Shown: one piece after another, positions 59,129 through 64,000 of the stretch
Layout of the letters: every line of letters starts with the position of its first letter
How positions within the stretch are numbered: position 1 is the stretch's first letter
Assembly (NCBI RefSeq): GCF_018812025.1
Contig: NC_063057.1
Coordinates: forward strand, 18,448,138 to 18,512,137
Length of the DNA stretch: 64,000 nucleotides
Direction of reading: 5' to 3'
Origin: Megalobrama amblycephala
Taxonomy: Eukaryota > Chordata > Actinopteri > Cypriniformes > Xenocyprididae
Made by a program: the position numbers and the translations under genes
Notes under the pieces: model-generated
The model's database searches: none
What the model saw: only the letters and a program-made list of their open reading frames with translations
Told to the model about the DNA's origin: nothing

Positions 59129-59232
59129 GACAAACGGAGGTGTTTTCACTCAATTCTATTTCAGCCTCTACCTCCTGCTCTTCCTGCTATCCAGCTCTGA
59201 ACAAAAACCCAGGAGTGACTACAGACCGCCAG
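59129..59232 (+). other. Possible exon or first-exon segment
   Basis: The block lies between TATTTCTGCAG and CCAG|GTAGGG. Two frames are open; one gives a hydrophobic run FTQFYFSLYLLLFLLSSS like a signal sequence, the other starts with an ATG at 59140. Neither frame matches the phase 0 end of the 43161-43243 exon, so it would need an intervening exon or be an alternative first exon. The acceptor is weak and the preceding GA tracts make chance openness likely. Confidence 0.2.
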
Positions 59233-60734
<1,502 letters not shown>

Positions 60735-62362
60735 TGATCCAGCTGTGGCGCCAGATCTCACACAGCATCAATAGTTAATGAGTGAAGCTGGCAAGAGCTC
60801 TATTGATATGTCTGTTTTTGTTTTCCTAACGGCTGTGTAATTTTTATGAGCTTTATATTTGACAGAAGGTAGAATAAAACATGCTGTAAAACCACTATAG
60901 ACATGGAGGGGGACAGTATTCAGATTGGGGTCAACCTGTGTGTGTCGGTCCCTCCGAATCTTAAAATATGCTGTAACAAAGTCATGCAGAGGGAAAACCC
61001 ACATGCTTTTGTGTGGAAGAAAGACCAAGCTGAAACTAATGGCATGTGAGAGGTTGCTTGTTAGTGTACATATGCATTGTGTTGACAAGTGTGAGTCTGT
61101 ATGAGTGTTTCCCCCATTTTTTGGACAGTATTTGAGCTTCTAGGGCCGTCAACGCTTCACTTGCCGTTAGCGGGATGTTTTTTTTTTTTTTTCTCCCACT
61201 CCTCACGACCTCACAAACTGCGCCTTGTGATTGGTCGTCTCTCTCACACTCCACGGAAAGAAATGACAGAGTGGAATTAAGGTCACGTGATCAGCGATGT
61301 GGGATTCTGCACTCACAATCTTCTCTGTTTAATCTCCCTTATAGACTCTCTCTCTCTCTTTCTCTATCTCTCACTTGCCGCGGATTTGGATTATCTAACG
61401 GATTTATCCTGCTATCAAAAATTAGCTGAATGATTGTCTGCTTAGTGTACAGCAGCTGGTTCAAGCCATAAATCCTAATAAAAATAAATAAATAGAGAGG
61501 AAAAAAAATACATATCTGCAGATGGCCATATTGGAGCACAGCACTGTGTGTAGTCTTAACCATGTGTACACTGTACAGCTACGGAAGCTAAGAAATGTAT
61601 GATAGTTACACAAATTATTTTTTTTTTCTACTGTCCTAATGCTCCATTCAACCAAAAATCAAAAAGGTGTTCACACAGGGTTCATTCAATGCAAGCAAGT
61701 GAATAGAAACCTAGTCATAAAAAGGAATGTATGTAGTATTTCTATTGGAATTAATATTACATAATCTGAAACTAACGCAAGATGTTGCTAATAAGAGTTC
61801 TCTAAGAATCAAATAAGATTGTGTAACTAAAAAGTGATATCTCAAGATTTTTAAAGGTTGCATTTTTTTTGTACTTGTCTTACGGTGTAAGACAGTGGCC
61901 ACATACGTCAGTCTGATGCTTGTGTAAATAAACAATTTTTAAAAATGTACCAGACGAAATGCAAAAAATGCACTCCTAGGTGCTGAGGAGACTGTTGACA
62001 GCTCTGAGCAAATGAGCTTCATAGCCACCCACAGAGAGTGCGCTTTTCCATACTCCTCAACAAGAAACAGAGCTTTCAGCACCTCTTGCTTTTGGACAGC
62101 GCCACCTGCCTCAATGCTTTCAGCACCGGACAGCAACAAACTTCCAGGCTTTAAGCGAGGGGGCTGCTTTCAGAATCGCTATTTTAAGGACAGCGACAAT
62201 GTCAAGTGGCTGTTCTGTCACTATACGAGTTCCTCTGCATTTACCTTTTGCTCTTTCTTGCTAGGCTCGGAAATTAATACCGGCTTGGGAGAAAAATGCC
62301 CTCCAAATTGGGTGCAAATGTGACTCACTGTGATATTTCCTTTTGTAGTTGGTAGTACTTTC
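60735..62362. other. No gene supported; unexplained open stretch at 61940-62330
   Basis: Poly(T) at 61179-61193 and a (TC)n tract at 61350-61373. The 61940-62330 segment has a 103-aa + frame and a 66-aa minus frame overlapping. The minus translation includes KQEVLKALFLVEEYGKAHSL, which looks more protein-like than its neighbours but matches nothing I can name. Confidence 0.35.
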
Positions 62363-62532
62363 TTAACCCTTAAATGCATGACTGTTTCGCCAATCATTCT
62401 TACATATTCGGGTCTTTATCGACCCGGATCAATATCTAACACGGAAGGATCTCTCCCTGTTGCAATAATATAAAACTCCTCTGATATTAGAGTAACAATT
62501 ACAGAAGAATAAAATAAAGAATATTTTGTTAC

Positions 62533-62604
62533 CTTTTGGAGCTTGAAAGGGCTCAGTTTGAGCAGATGTTTATTGCCATCATCACAGTCCTCGTCAGAGC
62601 TCAT
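62533..62604 (-). pseudogene. Acidic second coding segment of the piggyBac relic
   Basis: On the minus strand MSSDEDCDDGNKHLLKLSPF then KLQK is followed directly by GTAACA, a donor-like site. An acidic Asp/Glu/Ser-rich stretch near the N-terminus is typical of piggyBac transposases. It could be an alternative start or the continuation of the 62717-62842 segment after a frameshift. Confidence 0.4.
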
Positions 62605-62716
62605 TTCCCAGTAAATTCAGCAAATAATGGGCTAGTTTTATGTTTGAGGTCGCAAATATGAGCCCATTCGCGATCTCAAACGTATTCTCAAAACTATATA
62701 ATTTCAAAATCAATCA

Positions 62717-62842
62717 TCAATCATAATCATCTTCAAAATCAATATTTTTGATCGCTAACAGCTTCACCAGATCCATCCAGTAACAGTTACAGTCATATTT
62801 GATTGCGTTCAGTACTTGTTCTGCAGTAAATCGTTGAGCCAT
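62717..62842 (-). pseudogene. piggyBac transposase N-terminus relic
   Basis: A 41-codon minus-strand frame starts MAQRFTAEQVLNAIKYD and ends IDFEDDYD before a stop. The pattern of a short basic/aromatic start, a TAEQVL-like helix and then an acidic stretch resembles the N-termini of piggyBac-derived proteins (from memory). It sits about 380 bases inside the right terminus, where the transposase gene of an autonomous copy would begin. It is too short to function. Confidence 0.5.
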
Positions 62843-63223
62843 TTCATGGTTTTCTTATTATTTCGTTTTCTATCTGAATGAGTCGTCACTTCAGCATTGT
62901 GTATCAGACATTGCCACCTTGTGGAATAAAGGTGAATTGCACTTATTCCATCATCTAAGATTCAATTGTTGTGCAGAAAAAATATACGTACACTCATACA
63001 CACCTCGGGTCATTTGCGACCCTATACAATTTTTACAAAAAATGAATACAAAAATAGTCTTTCTTTTATAATTTTATGATTTTTTTCTTGTTATATTCTT
63101 TATAATGAATGGATTGAGGAATACCAAGAAGGTTGATGTCTAACTTTAAAAAATGAACGAGGAGGAGGGTAGTGAATGATGTCCCGGGTCACTAAAGACC
63201 CGAGGTATGCATTTAAGGGTTAA

Positions 63224-64000
63224 GCATCATTGTTTATTTCCTTTATTGATCAAAGACTATATAAAATATAAAATGCATTTTTTTGTATAAAATATTGATG
63301 TTCCGTTTTCAAGAAAATAGATAACAAATCCTCAGTCTAATCATTCAGATTGAGAATTTGTTAAAGATTACGTTTTTCAACATCAATGGGTGATACAAAT
63401 AATGCCTTAAAATGGTGAAAATTCCCCTGAAAATCAAATTTTACTTTGGTTAGCATGTTACATGATCATCTTATTTTCAGATGTCTGAACTATAATGTAC
63501 TTTTCATTCTCATTAGTATGCTATTGTAAAATATGGGTCCTTCAAGCATTGCATAACGCAGTGACGGCTGATGTTGACTCATGCAGCCATTCTATAGACT
63601 CTTTCTCGCACAGGAGCAGGCTGAAAATCACCGTGGCGGCCATGTGCATATGTGTTCAGCATGTTGGTCACGCATATTTGTGGGACATGCTAAATAATGA
63701 AATGCTCTTGTGTAAGTTAAAATAGTTGCACACAGAACTAAAGCTGTTTCTTTTAAGCCAACACACCGTATTTCATGGTCAGAATCAATGTAATTAATCC
63801 AGCCTTGGCCATATTGAATATGATGTATTACTCACCAATCTTCTGACAATTCACCCTATTGATTTTAATGCCTACTTTTTTTGGTACATTGTGAATACGT
63901 GCTAGACATGAATACCGTGCAATAATGTAGATCAATGATCAGATTTATTGTACAGATAGAAGTTTCCACCGATTCAGAAATGACTCGTGCAGTATTTTAA
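63224..64000. other. No gene seen
   Basis: AT-rich DNA to the end of the window with one 76-aa frame (63495-63725, +) that shows no domain. Confidence 0.45.

Larger units (their letters stand above)
62363..63223 (-). mobile_element. piggyBac-type element, internally deleted
   Basis: TTAA flanks both ends (62363-62366 and 63220-63223). The ends CCCTTAAATGCATG and, inverted, CCCTTAAATGCATACC are terminal repeats starting with CCC, as in piggyBac. Subterminal GGGTCTTTATCGACCCGG and its counterpart GGGTCACTAAAGACCCG repeat on both sides. On the minus strand a short transposase start is preserved, but no catalytic Asp-containing region remains. A perfect-stem hairpin lies at 62642-62681. Confidence 0.8.

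Overview
The window reads as non-coding DNA, intronic or intergenic, from a teleost fish, most likely a cyprinid (carp, barb or Danio group). The evidence is the repeat content rather than any gene: AGTTCACCCAAAAATGAAAATT-type palindromic elements, a tRNA-derived SINE, CACTTCACAATAAGG-ended and GCTGCACAATTAATCG-ended elements, and many long dinucleotide and pentanucleotide arrays are characteristic of cyprinid genomes. No long open reading frame looks like an intact gene. There is no rRNA, tRNA gene, CRISPR array or operon.

The only host coding signal I can support is three short candidate exons on the + strand: 11177-11232 (56 nt), 19748-19780 (33 nt) and 43161-43243 (83 nt). Each has an AG acceptor and a GT donor. 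Their phases fit: the first ends with one base of a codon, the third starts with two, and the middle one is 33 nt and phase-neutral, so it could be a cassette microexon. I do not recognise the protein. If the exons are real, most of the window is introns of one large gene.

The rest is layered mobile DNA. TTAA-targeting elements dominate. T2/Kolobok-like elements lie at 3724-4507, 4712-5115, 15447-16677, 27273-27517, 32577-33129 and 46566-46875, with a possible one at 36161-36721. A piggyBac-type element lies at 62363-63223. The 15447-16677 element carries a truncated THAP zinc-finger start in both arms, which fits Kolobok, and it sits inside another DNA transposon. The 32577-33129 copy sits at the TTAA of an inverted duplication of a Tc1 transposase; the other arm still holds the unoccupied site. 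hAT elements with recognisable 8-bp duplications are at 13490-13675, 25830-26037 and 50650-51040, the last at the very edge of a PIF/Harbinger-like element (50156-50647). A SINE on the minus strand (2792-3092) runs directly into a 5-bp satellite that looks like an expansion of its own 3' tail.

Layout: 1-10 kb has old DNA transposons, the SINE and two T2 elements; 10-20 kb has two candidate exons, a hAT remnant and the nested Kolobok; 20-30 kb is sparse with a textbook hAT MITE; 32.5-34 kb is the Tc1/T2 complex; 36-46 kb has assorted cyprinid repeats and the third exon; 50-53.7 kb has nested hAT, Harbinger and other MITEs; 56.7-58.4 kb has two related repeats and a long inverted-repeat element; 58.8-62 kb is GA/GT-rich; 62.4-63.2 kb is the piggyBac element. 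Family names rest on terminal sequences, target duplications and remembered family features; no database search was possible.
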